Shown piece after piece: positions 1-9,820 of a DNA stretch of 64,000 nt. Position 1 is the stretch's first letter. Each line of letters starts with the position of its first letter. The notes under the pieces were generated by a model that was given only the letters and a program-made list of their open reading frames with translations, was not told where the DNA came from and ran no database searches. The translations under genes were made by a program, and so were the position numbers. Origin of the DNA: Verpa conica (lineage: Eukaryota > Ascomycota > Pezizomycetes > Pezizales > Morchellaceae); assembly GCA_033030425.1 (NCBI GenBank), contig JAUFSD010000021.1, positions 496,001 through 560,000 on the forward strand, read 5' to 3'.

Positions 1-1
1 G

Positions 2-1015
2 AAATCTGCTGGGTTCATTCCAGACGTCGTTACCTTCAATATCCTCTTTCATGAGCTTCGCAAAGCTAAAGTCCAACCATTTCTTCTCCGTCGCTTATAC
101 AACGCTGCCGCTGATATAGATCCAAATCTCGTGGATAATACGACCAAAGCCATGCTCCTCGACTCGATGTTTAAAGACTCCCTTGCCTACGGACGCCGCC
201 GAAACCTCCGTCGTTTAAAGCCTTTACTGCTAGAAGATGATATCTTCCTCCCAGAGATTCGGGAAATGGAATCTGCAGTCAATGCTAATCGCCCATATGA
301 TGCGATCTGCATCTTCAGCGACATTATTTCCCGAGGTCTAAAACCAACAAATTTCCTTACCGCTGTCGCCATCCGTGCATCTTTCAGAATTCCAGAGTCA
401 GAACACGATCACATCTCCCGCCTCCTCTATATCGCGCAATTACGTGGTGTCTCGGTTAACGAAGTTGTCATGACCGTACTCTCATCCTACGACCAAAATT
501 TCCCGGAGGCTTCCCCTGAACAACTAAACGCCATCTTACAGCGTATTCATACCTCCTATAGATTCATGGACAGATCCTTTTTATCGGTCAGTCACTATGT
601 ATTAATTCAATCTGCATGGCAGCTTATCCAGTCCGAAAACCCACATGGTGCTATATTCTTAATGAACCAGATCAGTAACACGCGCTGGGGTTTGAAGTGG
701 AATATTGTGGGGTTAACAGTATTACTGAAAGCGTATACTATGGTCAGAGACTTGAAGGGAATGGTCTGGATCGTGGATACAATGGAGGCACAGGAGGAGA
801 TACCCGATAGGCTGTTTATGAGGTACCTTAGGAGGGCTAAGGAGGTTGCAGAGAGTCAAGAAGATGAGCAATTTATAGCGTGGCTTGTGGCGCGGTGTAT
901 AAAATTTCGGACCACACTGAAGGAGAGAGAGTCGGATGACAAGGCACGGGAGATATTACGGTTTTTCGAAGACCGGGAAAAAAAGAGAAGATCTATAGCA
1001 CCAGCGAGTGCCTGA
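2..1015 (+). CDS. Pentatricopeptide-repeat (PPR) protein, 3' part
   Basis: An open frame enters at the left window edge and runs to a TGA at 1013-1015, giving about 337 C-terminal residues. The N-terminus lies outside the window, so no start can be chosen. Near the left edge the translation reads GFIPDVVTFNILFHELRKA, the helix-turn-helix pattern of a PPR unit. Further helical repeats with MVRDLKGMVWIVDTM-like segments follow toward the C-terminus. PPR proteins bind organellar RNA; fungal members mostly act in mitochondria on transcript stability, processing or translation. That role is inferred from the family. The tail is charged (DREKKRRSIAPASA). No intron is needed in the visible part. The next gene on this strand is almost 5 kb away. 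Confidence 0.75.
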   Translation, partial: KSAGFIPDVVTFNILFHELRKAKVQPFLLRRLYNAAADIDPNLVDNTTKAMLLDSMFKDSLAYGRRRNLRRLKPLLLEDDIFLPEIREMESAVNANRPYDAICIFSDIISRGLKPTNFLTAVAIRASFRIPESEHDHISRLLYIAQLRGVSVNEVVMTVLSSYDQNFPEASPEQLNAILQRIHTSYRFMDRSFLSVSHYVLIQSAWQLIQSENPHGAIFLMNQISNTRWGLKWNIVGLTVLLKAYTMVRDLKGMVWIVDTMEAQEEIPDRLFMRYLRRAKEVAESQEDEQFIAWLVARCIKFRTTLKERESDDKAREILRFFEDREKKRRSIAPASA

Positions 1016-1731
1016 ATTGCTTTTGTTTCATGTTTTATGTTTTTATGCTAGTTGGGTTAGGAGCTATTCTAAAGGTTTCATTTGATGTTATACTTATTCC
1101 GGGTAGACAGGTTACGTACTTTGTAGTCACTCATAAACTGTAGATAGGTGGAGCATGGTAACCGGAGTATATTTTTTCACTTTTTTTTGTATATCGTATA
1201 TACCGGGTTAGATTGTCAGAATGGGGTATTATAGATCAAGGATCGGGCAGGAAAAATCTCCATTGTACGTAAATATGCAGGAATACAATTAGCTAGGTTA
1301 CGGGAATGAGTTTTAGCAATGGCTTTCGTAATTAAGAGTGGTTTTTATGAACACCCATCCACTTTTGATAAAAAACGACCTGGCATTCTCGAGGATGGAC
1401 TACTAGATGGAAGATTTCCTATGATGTAGCTGTAAGTTCCACCAGCTGTCCTGGTGAGGGTGTGGGTGTGGGGGTCGTAAAGAGAAAGGGTCTTATCCTG
1501 GCTAGGCTAAACGTGTATTCTATAACTTCAATTTATGGACTGTGGTGGTTGCACCAGCTGTAGTGAGAAATATTTTAGATGATATTAATTAATATAAAAG
1601 GTCTAATAAGACATCCAAATAACTACTAATGCAGAGCGCTAAGTTTAATTTACCACAAAACCCCCCAAGGGTTATTAGGAGCCTATCACAGCTGTAACAG
1701 GTCAACTTCGAGTCATCTATGCCTTGTATAT
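1016..1731. other. Intergenic, AT-rich
   Basis: This is the 3' flank of the PPR gene. I see no reading frame worth annotating, no tRNA and no clear repeat. Confidence 0.6.
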
Positions 1732-2040
1732 GTTCTGGCCCGTTGGGGGGACGTCCCCTCAATGGGCCAACCTGTTGGAGGGACGTCCTCTATATGGGCC
1801 TACGTCCCCTGTATGGGTAACAACATAAAAAAAACCCCTGGCTACAAAAAAACACTCAGAACAAAGCTTTCAGCCTCCTATAAGTTTAATAAAGCATAGT
1901 ATAAAATCCTCAAAAATCACAAATATAGTTCAAGATAGATTTATATTTTCTAGATATTATTCTTATTCTTTTTAGTTTCCCTGTATTAATTAGGCTATAC
2001 TCTGTTGGCCTGCCCATGGGTGTCCCTCCAACGGGTAGGG

Positions 2041-2464
2041 TGTCAAGAACAACAAATCATCAGTTCTCACTCGGTCACAAATTGTCACTCGACCACCAGT
2101 CAGCCTTGCCCGTTTCATATCAGTTTCATGTCTAGTCTCATTTGTGTTTCATGTATGGGATGACGTGGCCTGCCACGTCATCAGGATCTCCTTAGTTTCA
2201 TATCACGTATCATGTTCTTGTTTCATGTAGTCTGACACGCTACGCGTGTCAGCCCCTTCCCTTTCATGTTTCGGCCATACTATAAGTATCGAGCCATTTC
2301 CCCAGTTCTTAGTCTTAGCTCTCTATCCTTCAACTTGTATTTACTACCAAGTACCTACTCTAGTTCCAGTCTTCCCAGTCTTCTAGTCCATGTGCCCTTA
2401 AATTTCCCAGCCTTTAGACATCACCTGCTGTCCCCACTAGAGCAAGGGCTTGTGTACTTTTACA
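2041..2464 (+). repeat. Left LTR of family L element
   Basis: This is a 424-base LTR with TG...CA ends. It has two perfect palindromes (see the regulatory entry) and a TATA-like CTATAAG near 2280. It differs from the right LTR mainly around 2400-2415. Confidence 0.92.
2159..2251. promoter_or_regulatory. Two palindromes in the LTR promoter
   Basis: GATGACGTGGC-CT-GCCACGTCATC (about 2159-2182) is a perfect 11-base inverted repeat carrying two TGACGTGG half-sites of the kind bound by bZIP factors. CTGACACGC-TAC-GCGTGTCAG (about 2231-2251) is a second palindrome with 9-base arms. A TATA-like CTATAAG follows about 30 bases later. The same layout recurs in the right LTR and, slightly eroded, in the L copies at 46143 and 50325. 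A promoter or enhancer role is inferred from position. Confidence 0.55.
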
Positions 2465-2807
2465 CTTTGAAGGATCTACCAGCATGACAGCACCTGGTGT
2501 CTCATCACCAACTAGAGAAATCTCCTTCTCTACCCCACCAGCCAAACTCCCTGTCAACAAACACCAAGGGCTCTGCCCTTCTCACGGAGAGGGACCTAAC
2601 CTCTCAAACCAGTCAACACTACCAAGGACTTCGTCCTTCTCACGGAGAGGGACCTAACCTCTCATCCCTACGTCTACCAAATCCTGTCAAGCAGTACCCA
2701 CTGGAAGCCTACCCAATATTCAGAGACACAGTCCTGAAGAAAAGTAGTATGAAAAGTGCAGTCACTGAACCACGCCATAACTATTTCGAGTACCCAACAC
2801 TCGATTC

Positions 2808-3810
2808 CGTGTTGAGCACCACGAGCAAGATACACACCCACCCAGTCATCAACAAAGGAAGCGAACCCACCGACCAAGCCTCTCCTACTTCTCCAAAATC
2901 CAACACAAACTCCTAAATTCAAGTGGCTAAAGCCCTCGAATAAGCCAGCAAAACCCTGTTAAAAGACTCCACCAAGCCTCCACCCAGTCATCAAATTTTT
3001 TTTTTCTCGTCTTGCTGCATTCAAGCAGCAATACTCGATTTTTTTTCTCCAATGCTCGGGGACGAGCATTCTCGGAGAGGGACCTAGGGGTGAAGGAAGG
3101 CCTCAGCCAAACCGAACCTCCAAGCCAAGAAACTAGGATGGAAGCAAGAACTCAACTATGCAAGTACCGTCTTGTGAAGATGAAGCCAGGCGTAGCTACA
3201 CGAGAGTAAAAGTAGCAGCTGGTTGCATGAAGCAAGGCAGAACGGAACAAAGGAACAAGCATAGCCCAAAGCCAACAGTTCTCCATCCTACAAACCATTA
3301 AGTCAACATTTCCCTCGAAGAAGCCAACAAATAGAAAAAACCCCCACGGGTTCACAAACCTAGAATTTTTGAAATTTTAGTTGCCAATCACCAACCCACC
3401 ACTCCACCACCAAGAATCAAAAAAAGCAATAGAAGCAACCAGCGTCATAGTACCTGAGAACGACTATTACCCCTTTTCGTGATTCTTCATTCATCAAACA
3501 TCTCCTGTTTCAATCCCGTGTTGAGCCTCTGCGGCAAGATACACATTCCCTGTTTTTTGAAACACGCCCTGTTTCAATTCCGTGTTGAGTTTCACAACAA
3601 GATACACATTCCCCAGTCCTTTGAAACATACCCTGTTTCAATTCCGTGTTGAGCCTCTGTAAAACAAAGCAAGATACACACTCCTTATCTTTGAGACGTG
3701 TTCCGTCTCATCCCGTGTTGAGCCCCGGTGGCAAGATACACATTCCCCAGTCCTTTGAAACATACCCTGTTTCAATTCCGTGTTGCGTTTTTACAACAAG
3801 ATACACACAG
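2808..3810 (+). repeat. Six-copy hairpin minisatellite inside the family L element
   Basis: The pattern CCGTGTTG...CAAGATACACA occurs with its first half near 2808, 3516, 3579, 3644, 3713 and 3778. The last five form a near-tandem array with a period of about 65-70 bases. The centre between the two constant parts varies, yet each copy keeps self-complementarity, for example TTGaGCC...GGCAA, TTGaGC...GCAA and GTTG...CAAC. Spacers between units share CCAGTCCTTTGAAACATACC. Function is unknown. Confidence 0.75.
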
Positions 3811-3920
3811 CCCAGTTCACAATCCAACGTCTATAAAAGACTAAACTCTCGTGCGTCCACGGAACCAGAAAGAAAGTCTTACGAACCAAAAAAGTACTCC
3901 AGAAAACCCATTATCCCCCA

Positions 3921-4156
3921 ACATGTCCCAACCTCAGGAAAACACTACTCTCCCCTCCAAGCCAGACAAAGTCAAAAAGTCTGCCAACCACGAGCATGCC
4001 TGTATGCACTTCACTGCCTGTTACGATGACGGATGTCTCATACATTACAGCGCCAAAGTAGGAGCCAACTACTTTCCCCAGAAACGCAAAGTCAAGCGTA
4101 CCAAGAAGCGTCAAGTTAGACGCATATCAGACGGCAACCCTAAAACCAGTTGTTAA
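3921..4156 (+). pseudogene. Residual retroelement reading frame with Cys/His cluster
   Basis: Starting at the ATG near 3921, about 78 codons read to a TAA at 4154-4156. The product has a charged N-terminus, then HACMHFTACYDDGC followed by IHYSAK, then a basic tail (KRKVKRTKKRQVRR). Cys and His spacing of this type appears near the end of some fungal Gypsy-type polyproteins. It may be the surviving end of a larger polyprotein or a small basic accessory protein. The frame is open from upstream (3851), so the true start is uncertain. It ends just before the polypurine-like tract and the right LTR. Confidence 0.4.
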
Positions 4157-4185
4157 GGGACTAACAACCTCGGAGAGGGACCTAC

Positions 4186-4609
4186 TGTCAAGAACAACAA
4201 ATCATCAGTTCTCACTCGGTCACAAATTGTCACTCGACCACCAGTCAGCCTTGCCCGTTTCATATCAGTTTCATGTCTAGTCTCATTTGTGTTTCATGTA
4301 TGGGATGACGTGGCCTGCCACGTCATCAGGATCTCCTTAGTTTCATATCACGTATCATGTTCTTGTTTCATGTAGTCTGACACGCTACGCGTGTCAGCCC
4401 CTTCCCTTTCATGTTTCGGCCATACTATAAGTATCGAGCCATTTCCCCAGTTCTTAGTCTTAGCTCTCTATCCTTCAACTTGTATTTACTACCAAGTACC
4501 TACTCTAGTTCCAGTCTTCCCAGTCTTCTAGTCCATGTGCCCTTAGTGTCCCAGCTCTTTAGACATCACCTGCTGTCCCCACTAGAGCAAGGGCTTGTGT
4601 ACTTTTACA
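4186..4609 (+). repeat. Right LTR of family L element
   Basis: This 424-base repeat matches the left LTR except for a short cluster near 4545-4560. It is followed by TAGGG, the target duplication. Confidence 0.92.
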
Positions 4610-5025
4610 TAGGGCACCTAACAGATTGCCCGTTGAGGGGACGTCCCCCCAACGGGCACGTCCCCCCAACGGGCCAGAACAAGTATATATTTTCTAGTGA
4701 CCAGAAGTCCAAATATTTCTTCGACTATAGACTACGCAGTAGGTCAATTACGCACTTGACAAAAGTCACACGATAGATTCACAACCGCAAATTAATGCTA
4801 GCACCGATAAATAGCCGACTACTGGTTCATTAGCATTAATACGGCTAAATTTTTAGAGGAGTGGTTTGACGGGGGCGTGAGCGTGGTCTAGGGATACATA
4901 TACTAATAATCATATGAGTGTTACACTATAGTGTTATGGCTTTAGGCATGACAGTGTGATTTACTAGATATGATACTTTGACTCATGCTCGGGGGGGGCC
5001 TTGGGAAATTGTATATAGCCGGAAA

Positions 5026-5496
5026 CTATGGTGCGGTGAATGTGTCAAAACTCTAATTTACCATCGGTGGTACCAAAACTCTCAAATTCAGAGTACCAGT
5101 ACCACCAGTGGTAAATTAAAAGTTGCCAGTGGTAAAATCAAAAATATCAGTAGTAAATGTCTACCCTTTTACATTCTATTACCACTGGTGGTATGAGCCT
5201 CTGGATCTAAGAGTTCCTATACTTCTTGAATGTACCAGTTATGAATTTGAGGGCCATTGTACTCCAAAAGCCTTAGACACCCTAACCCTCTATAGGCTTC
5301 TACTGAAATTGATACCTCCCATACCTTTTATATACTAGAATTCAGAGATCTATACTACTAATGGTAATAAAATGACAAAAGGTAGCAATTTACCACCGGC
5401 GGCTTTGAATTTACTACTGGTGGTATAGACCTCTGAATTTGAGAGTTTGGTACCACTGGTAGTAAAATGGGTTTTGACACATTTGCCGCTCCATAG
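5026..5496. mobile_element. MITE-like element with GTGTCAAAAC termini
   Basis: Inverted ends of about 60 bases begin CTATGGTGCGG on the left and, reverse-complemented, CTATGGAGCGG on the right. Both then read AATGTGTCAAAAC, followed by a ...TCTCAAATTCAGAG stretch in each arm. A TA at each boundary fits Tc1/mariner-type target use. The inside carries many copies of an ACCASTGGTA-like motif in both orientations and no coding capacity. It is about 470 bases long. Confidence 0.7.
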
Positions 5497-5972
5497 GAAA
5501 CCTCCTAGAAAGTTTGTAATTTGCCTCTACAGAGAATTTGTCTAATGGCTTGTTCACTACATGTAGGGCTTTCTTGTCGCTGAAAACACATGTACACAAC
5601 GCTACAGTTTTAGACTGAAGCTTTAAGGGAGTACATACATGTACAGTACAGATACGCGTAGCCTCGCACATAGTCATAGTTGGAACCCTATTTATGATAA
5701 ATTCATTCATTCATTCGTAATTGGGACCCTAACCCCAGTCACATATAATCACTCGGTTATCTTGGGTTAGGGTTTACGCATCGTCACAATCTCTGCCAAG
5801 CCCAAAATAGAAAGGTCCCTCCCAGCGAGCTTCAAGTTGCCCGATCTTCAATAACCACGGATTGTCCTAGGTAATCCATCCATCATCAATCCCCATCACC
5901 CATCGATATTATCCATCACTTCTTCATCCTCCACTCGAGCTACACACTTGTCACCTTCTTACCGCAGCCTCC
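5497..5972. other. Upstream region of the proteasome gene
   Basis: This stretch holds no coding region. It contains an ATTC microsatellite (5700-5716) and a pair of inverted telomere-like motifs listed separately. Confidence 0.6.
5726..5773. promoter_or_regulatory. Inverted telomere-type motifs (telobox-like)
   Basis: ACCCTAACCC (5726-5735) and its perfect inverse GGGTTAGGGT (5764-5773) are separated by 28 bases, about 200 bases upstream of the proteasome start codon. TTAGGG-type sites are bound by Myb-domain Tbf1-like factors in fungi. A role here is inferred only from placement. Confidence 0.4.
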
Positions 5973-6977
5973 ATGAACCACCTTCCTGAAGCCTGGGGTA
6001 GAGTACGCTTTCCCCCACCATCTCCGCCGCATCATCCTAACTGACATTTCAACCTTCTAGCCCAGAAACGACGTCTATGGAGCCTATGATCATTCCTACC
6101 TGCAAAGTGCCCATCCACAGCAGCACACGCAGCAGCCGATAGTCACTGGTACTAGTGTTATCGCACTCAAGTTCAATGGCGGGGTCGTCATCGCTGCTGA
6201 TAACCTAGGTATACCCATCTACTATAAACTCTTCCTCGCACCTGCCCATACTGACCCATCCATCCATCAGCATCCTACGGCTCCCTCGCACGTTTCACCG
6301 ACGTTGAACGTCTCAAACAAGTTGGAACCCACACAGTCGTCGGTGCCGGTGGTGACATGTCGGATATGCAGCATCTATACGAGAAGCTCCTCGACTCACT
6401 AATAATCAAAGAGGAGTATCAAAATGACGGACATAGCCTTCGTGCGAGTCATATATATAGGTATTTGAGCCGGGTGTTGTACCACCGCCGCTGCAAATTT
6501 GATCCGCTCTGGAATACAATTCTTGTAGCTGGGTGGGATGATGGGAAGCCGTAAGATTTACCTACTATCTATACATATTTAGAACCGTAGCTGATGATGG
6601 GGTACAGGTTCCTTGCATCTGCTGATCTCCTTGGTACGACCTTCTCTTCTCCCGCCCTTGCTACTGGCTTTGGTGCACATCTTGCGGTGCCTCTTCTTCG
6701 TCGTGTCTGTCCCGACGAAGCGGCCGTGGAGGGTATCACGAGGGAGATGGCAATTGAAGTTGTTGAGGAGTGTATGAAGGTTTTATTTTACCGTGATGCA
6801 AGGTCCCTGAATAAATACTCGATGGCCATCATTACTGGAGAAGGTGTAGAGAAGGCTGCTAAGAGCGGTGAGGCAAGGGAAACGGTTCATGTCGAGTGGA
6901 GGAAGGATATCACCCTAGAGAACCAGAGCTGGAAGTTTGCGGAGAACATTAGGGGATATGGAGCGCAGACTGTTTAG
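5973..6977 (+). CDS. PRE4: 20S proteasome subunit beta type-7 (Pre4-like)
   Basis: I read four exons: 5973-6002, 6061-6208, 6271-6550 and 6608-6977, giving 275 residues. The protein opens MNHLPEAWGRPRNDVYGAYD and continues with TQQPIVTGTSVIALKF, GGVVIAADNLASYGSLARF and GAGGDMSDMQHL. The C-terminal part has WNTILVAGWDDGKPFLASADLLG and SSPALATGFGAH. This pattern is specific to the beta7 (yeast Pre4, human PSMB4) subunit of the 20S core particle. The subunit is non-catalytic in the family and shapes the inner beta ring. Length matches yeast Pre4 (about 266). The first donor was set at GGTAGA/GTACGC because only that choice keeps frame and gives the expected GRPRND. The gene is alone between MITE-like elements. 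Confidence 0.93.
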
Positions 6978-7125
6978 AGCTAGGTATGATGGGCGGCGCT
7001 GGAGTTCTACAAGACGCTTTTATCAAATAAATAAATGTTTGTTACAGAATTTACTGTAGATTCTTCGTTTATTTCATGTTCATTTGTGGTTTTTTTATTA
7101 CTACTTTGGATAACTACATACCCAG

Positions 7126-7676
7126 TACGGCGGACAGCAGCAGCCAGTCCGCCATAATTGCAAAAGTGAGAGGCCAGAACCCCCCTACACTTAAAATCGA
7201 TGAGTCAACGGATAGATTAAAATTATCTTAGGCTTCTAGCAAGCAGATACGCTTCTGAATAGCTATAGATCCTCAAGGCTAACAAAAGGGGGGGTTTCTG
7301 AGGGGCCGAATTCTGTTTTGCAATCCCTATAGCAAACCTTCCACTCAGAGAACTCTAATGACTGTTAATAAATACTACTAAATTATTTATAGGTATTTCT
7401 AAGTTAATTTTCCTTAGAGATCTCTAAACCAGCAAAACCCAGAGGGCCTCAATTGGGTCCCAGGGCAAAATTTTATATGTAGAAAACATTGCTTCTACTC
7501 TCCTCCCTCTTTCTAATAGGCTCTATGGATATTCAGAAGTATATTTAATATCTAAAGCACAAATAAATTTAAGTATATCAGTTAGCTCATTTAATTTTGG
7601 GCGATTATTAGTGTGGGAAGAGTTCTGGCCTTTCGCTACCGCAATTATGGTGGACTAGTTGCTGCCGTCCGCCGTA
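7126..7676. mobile_element. MITE-like element with TACGGCGGAC termini
   Basis: The ends form inverted repeats of about 55 bases. The left starts TACGGCGGACAGCAGCA; the right, reverse-complemented, starts TACGGCGGACGGCAGCA. Both then share CCATAATTGC and AGGCCAGAAC. The TA at each border is compatible with a TA target duplication. The 550-base element has no coding capacity. It sits about 150 bases downstream of the proteasome gene. Confidence 0.75.
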
Positions 7677-9820
7677 CCCAAGTCCTTTATACCTTTCAAA
7701 GAATTTAACTAGTACAAAATATGCCCCACAATAGCAGGGAATTATAGCCTATAGGAAATTAGGATCATACAGCTCCATAGTTTCATAGGTGACTAAAAGC
7801 TAGCTAGACTTTAGCTATGTTTTTCCAACCACGATGGTGATCATGTACAGAATATTTTAGAACACCAACACAACCTAACTTTGAACAATAAGACATTCAC
7901 TCTTATCGAATATCCCTAAAGGTTTATGTAGACTTGAGAGCCTGAGACTTTCGGTCAATACTAGTAAAGTATTAATGTGATAGAATCCTAACTACCTATG
8001 CATGTCATGGAATAGGACAAGGAGCCGAGCTGAGGGTGTTTGTCGGTGGGATTGACCATGAGGGTTTAGAGATTGGCCTCGATTGGGTTATGGGAGGTTA
8101 ATTCGGCTAGGGGGTAGAGAAATGTTTCGGGGGAACGTTTGTCCGTTTTGTGGGTCTACTTTTTGGTTTTCTAATGGGGATGAGATACGTGTATTTATTT
8201 ATTTACGAAGTTATAGGATAGAGTAAATGAATAAGTGAAGTTCGAGGTGTCTACGAGTAAAACCTGAGAATATAAGTTAGTGTTTTGAAATTGTGCATGT
8301 CACATGTACGTAGGGTGGAAAAAAGTGATGCACATTTTGACCTAGCAACGCCTAAGAACCTATGTTTTACCACAACAAAAAGCCAGAGATAAATAGGGAT
8401 TTTAATGATAGTCTTAGTCTAACCTCCTGCTGGATTAGATTTTTGGTTTTTTCATTAAAAAAACACATGTATTAAGTGAAATATAGCATGAGAGTACCAA
8501 CCCTAAGCTAGTAAACACTAATAGAGTTGATAATAATAAATATTATTGGAATTTCTTAGCACAAATAGATTCTAAACATTCTAGTTGATATTCATGTCCT
8601 TCTTCATATTAATTGTTTATGCAGTCGTTGAGAATTAGCATTGTCTTCTGAAATGTGCATCACTTTCCGCAACCCTACGTACATACTTCTAGGGGCCGTC
8701 ACCAAGCTACATGTAGTGGAATAGAAGTGTAGAAAGCTCTCGATCTCGGTGTAATTCCAGTCGGTGAGGGAATTACATGTAGTAGATGGTTCACGATGCC
8801 CCGGCATTATTGAACTCTGCAGTTTGTGCTGGAGGGGTACATAAATGCATATGTACTCCCACTCCCCGCTTCTCCGGTAAAGTGCTAGCTTTATGTACGC
8901 ACCCCCACTTGATCAGAGCTCGTTCCTCTCAGCCACGGGGAAAAAAAGAAAATTCACGTCATTTGGTGTTTCTTTTTGGAGATGAGCAATGTGGTAGAAT
9001 AAAGGAAACTCATCCCTAGATAATGGAACACAACACCGCGGGAATCCCGGAGAATTGTCCACTCGCATATACATACTAGCACCTCCAGGCCTACTCTTTC
9101 TGTCTGAGCTGTTTCTGCCCCACGAAGCTACTTACCCGGACTCGGTGAAGCAAACACATTTCCGTATATTGATGCCGAGAAAAAGCGGAATTGTTGCTGA
9201 GTGATCCGGCTAAATTCCCTACCCTCCGGTATCAAATCTCCGAGGGTTTCCGGAAAAGGCTTTTTTATCGATATCCTCGATGCGGAGCACGGGAGAGAGG
9301 GGAAAGAAGAAATTATTTGTTGCTCCAGGCTTTAGGCTTCGCAGCAATACATATTTTACATAAGTTTGTTTTACAAGTAGCGCGTAAAGAGAAAGTAAGT
9401 AACATATGGAAGAGTGATAGAACGTAGCTACCTTTTGGAAGAAGCAGGGAGGGATTTTCCCTATCTACATATAGGTTCTTCTCCCAGAGGGGACTGTCTC
9501 CTTGGAACGGTGGTTAACAGATACATGTAGAGTACATCCTCAATAACCCCTCACTAATCCCCGCCCCACCACGAACGGGCAGTAGCTCCCCCACTCACTT
9601 GCTCAAACTGAATTCGTGCTGTTGGGGCGCTTCGCCACCTTCATCCTATGACCAAACCTAGTACATCATCTACGTAAAAGCATTGCAGCATCCCCTCTTC
9701 TCCCTCTTTCTTCTCCCCTCCATCTTTGCTCTTGTCACCATCTGATCAGCTTCTCCGTCATCGTCATTACTTTCATCCCGCAATCCCGTTGATATCTTCA
9801 AAATTCAAACACGCTACATC
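7677..9820. other. Intergenic with one degraded MITE; transaldolase upstream region
   Basis: Apart from the inverted-repeat element at 8304-8684 I see no gene. The last 250 bases before the transaldolase start are C/T-rich (TCCCCTCTTCTCCCTC and similar), typical of a fungal core promoter or leader. Confidence 0.55.
8304..8684. mobile_element. Degraded inverted-repeat element
   Basis: ATGTACGTAGGGT...AAGTGATGCACATTT at 8304-8338 recurs inverted at 8651-8684 with small gaps. The interior is AT-rich and non-coding. No target duplication was recognised, so this is a probable old MITE of about 380 bases. Confidence 0.5.

Larger units (their letters stand above)
2041..4609 (+). mobile_element. Small non-autonomous LTR retrotransposon (family L, complete copy)
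   Basis: Two 424-base direct repeats (2041-2464 and 4186-4609) start TGTCAAGAAC and end GTACTTTTACA. The element is flanked on both sides by TAGGG (2036-2040 and 4610-4614), a clean 5-base target duplication. The internal part is only about 1.7 kb and encodes no protease, reverse transcriptase or integrase, so the copy must rely on an autonomous relative. It contains four copies of a GGAGAGGGACCTA motif, the last directly before the right LTR where a polypurine tract belongs. It also holds a minisatellite and a small residual reading frame. I could not identify a convincing primer-binding site. The LTRs differ almost only in one short cluster, so the insertion is recent. Confidence 0.9.
1732..4680. 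mobile_element. MITE-like inverted-repeat element split by an LTR retrotransposon
   Basis: The left end (1732) reads GTTCTGGCCCGTTGGGGGGA. The right end (ending 4680) is its reverse complement, giving about 23 matching terminal bases. Both ends also hold extra copies of the palindromic motif CCCGTTG-GGGGACGTCCCC-CAACGGG; 4628-4657 is one near-perfect copy. Removing the LTR element (2041-4609 plus one TAGGG) leaves about 375 bases with no coding capacity, typical of a MITE. A GTATAT stretch occurs close to both outer ends and may be a degraded target duplication. The superfamily is unclear. Confidence 0.6.

Noticed and set aside
3490..3810. CRISPR-like array
   Set aside because: The repeats are spaced regularly, but the organism is a fungus, the spacers are themselves similar, and the array lies inside an LTR element.
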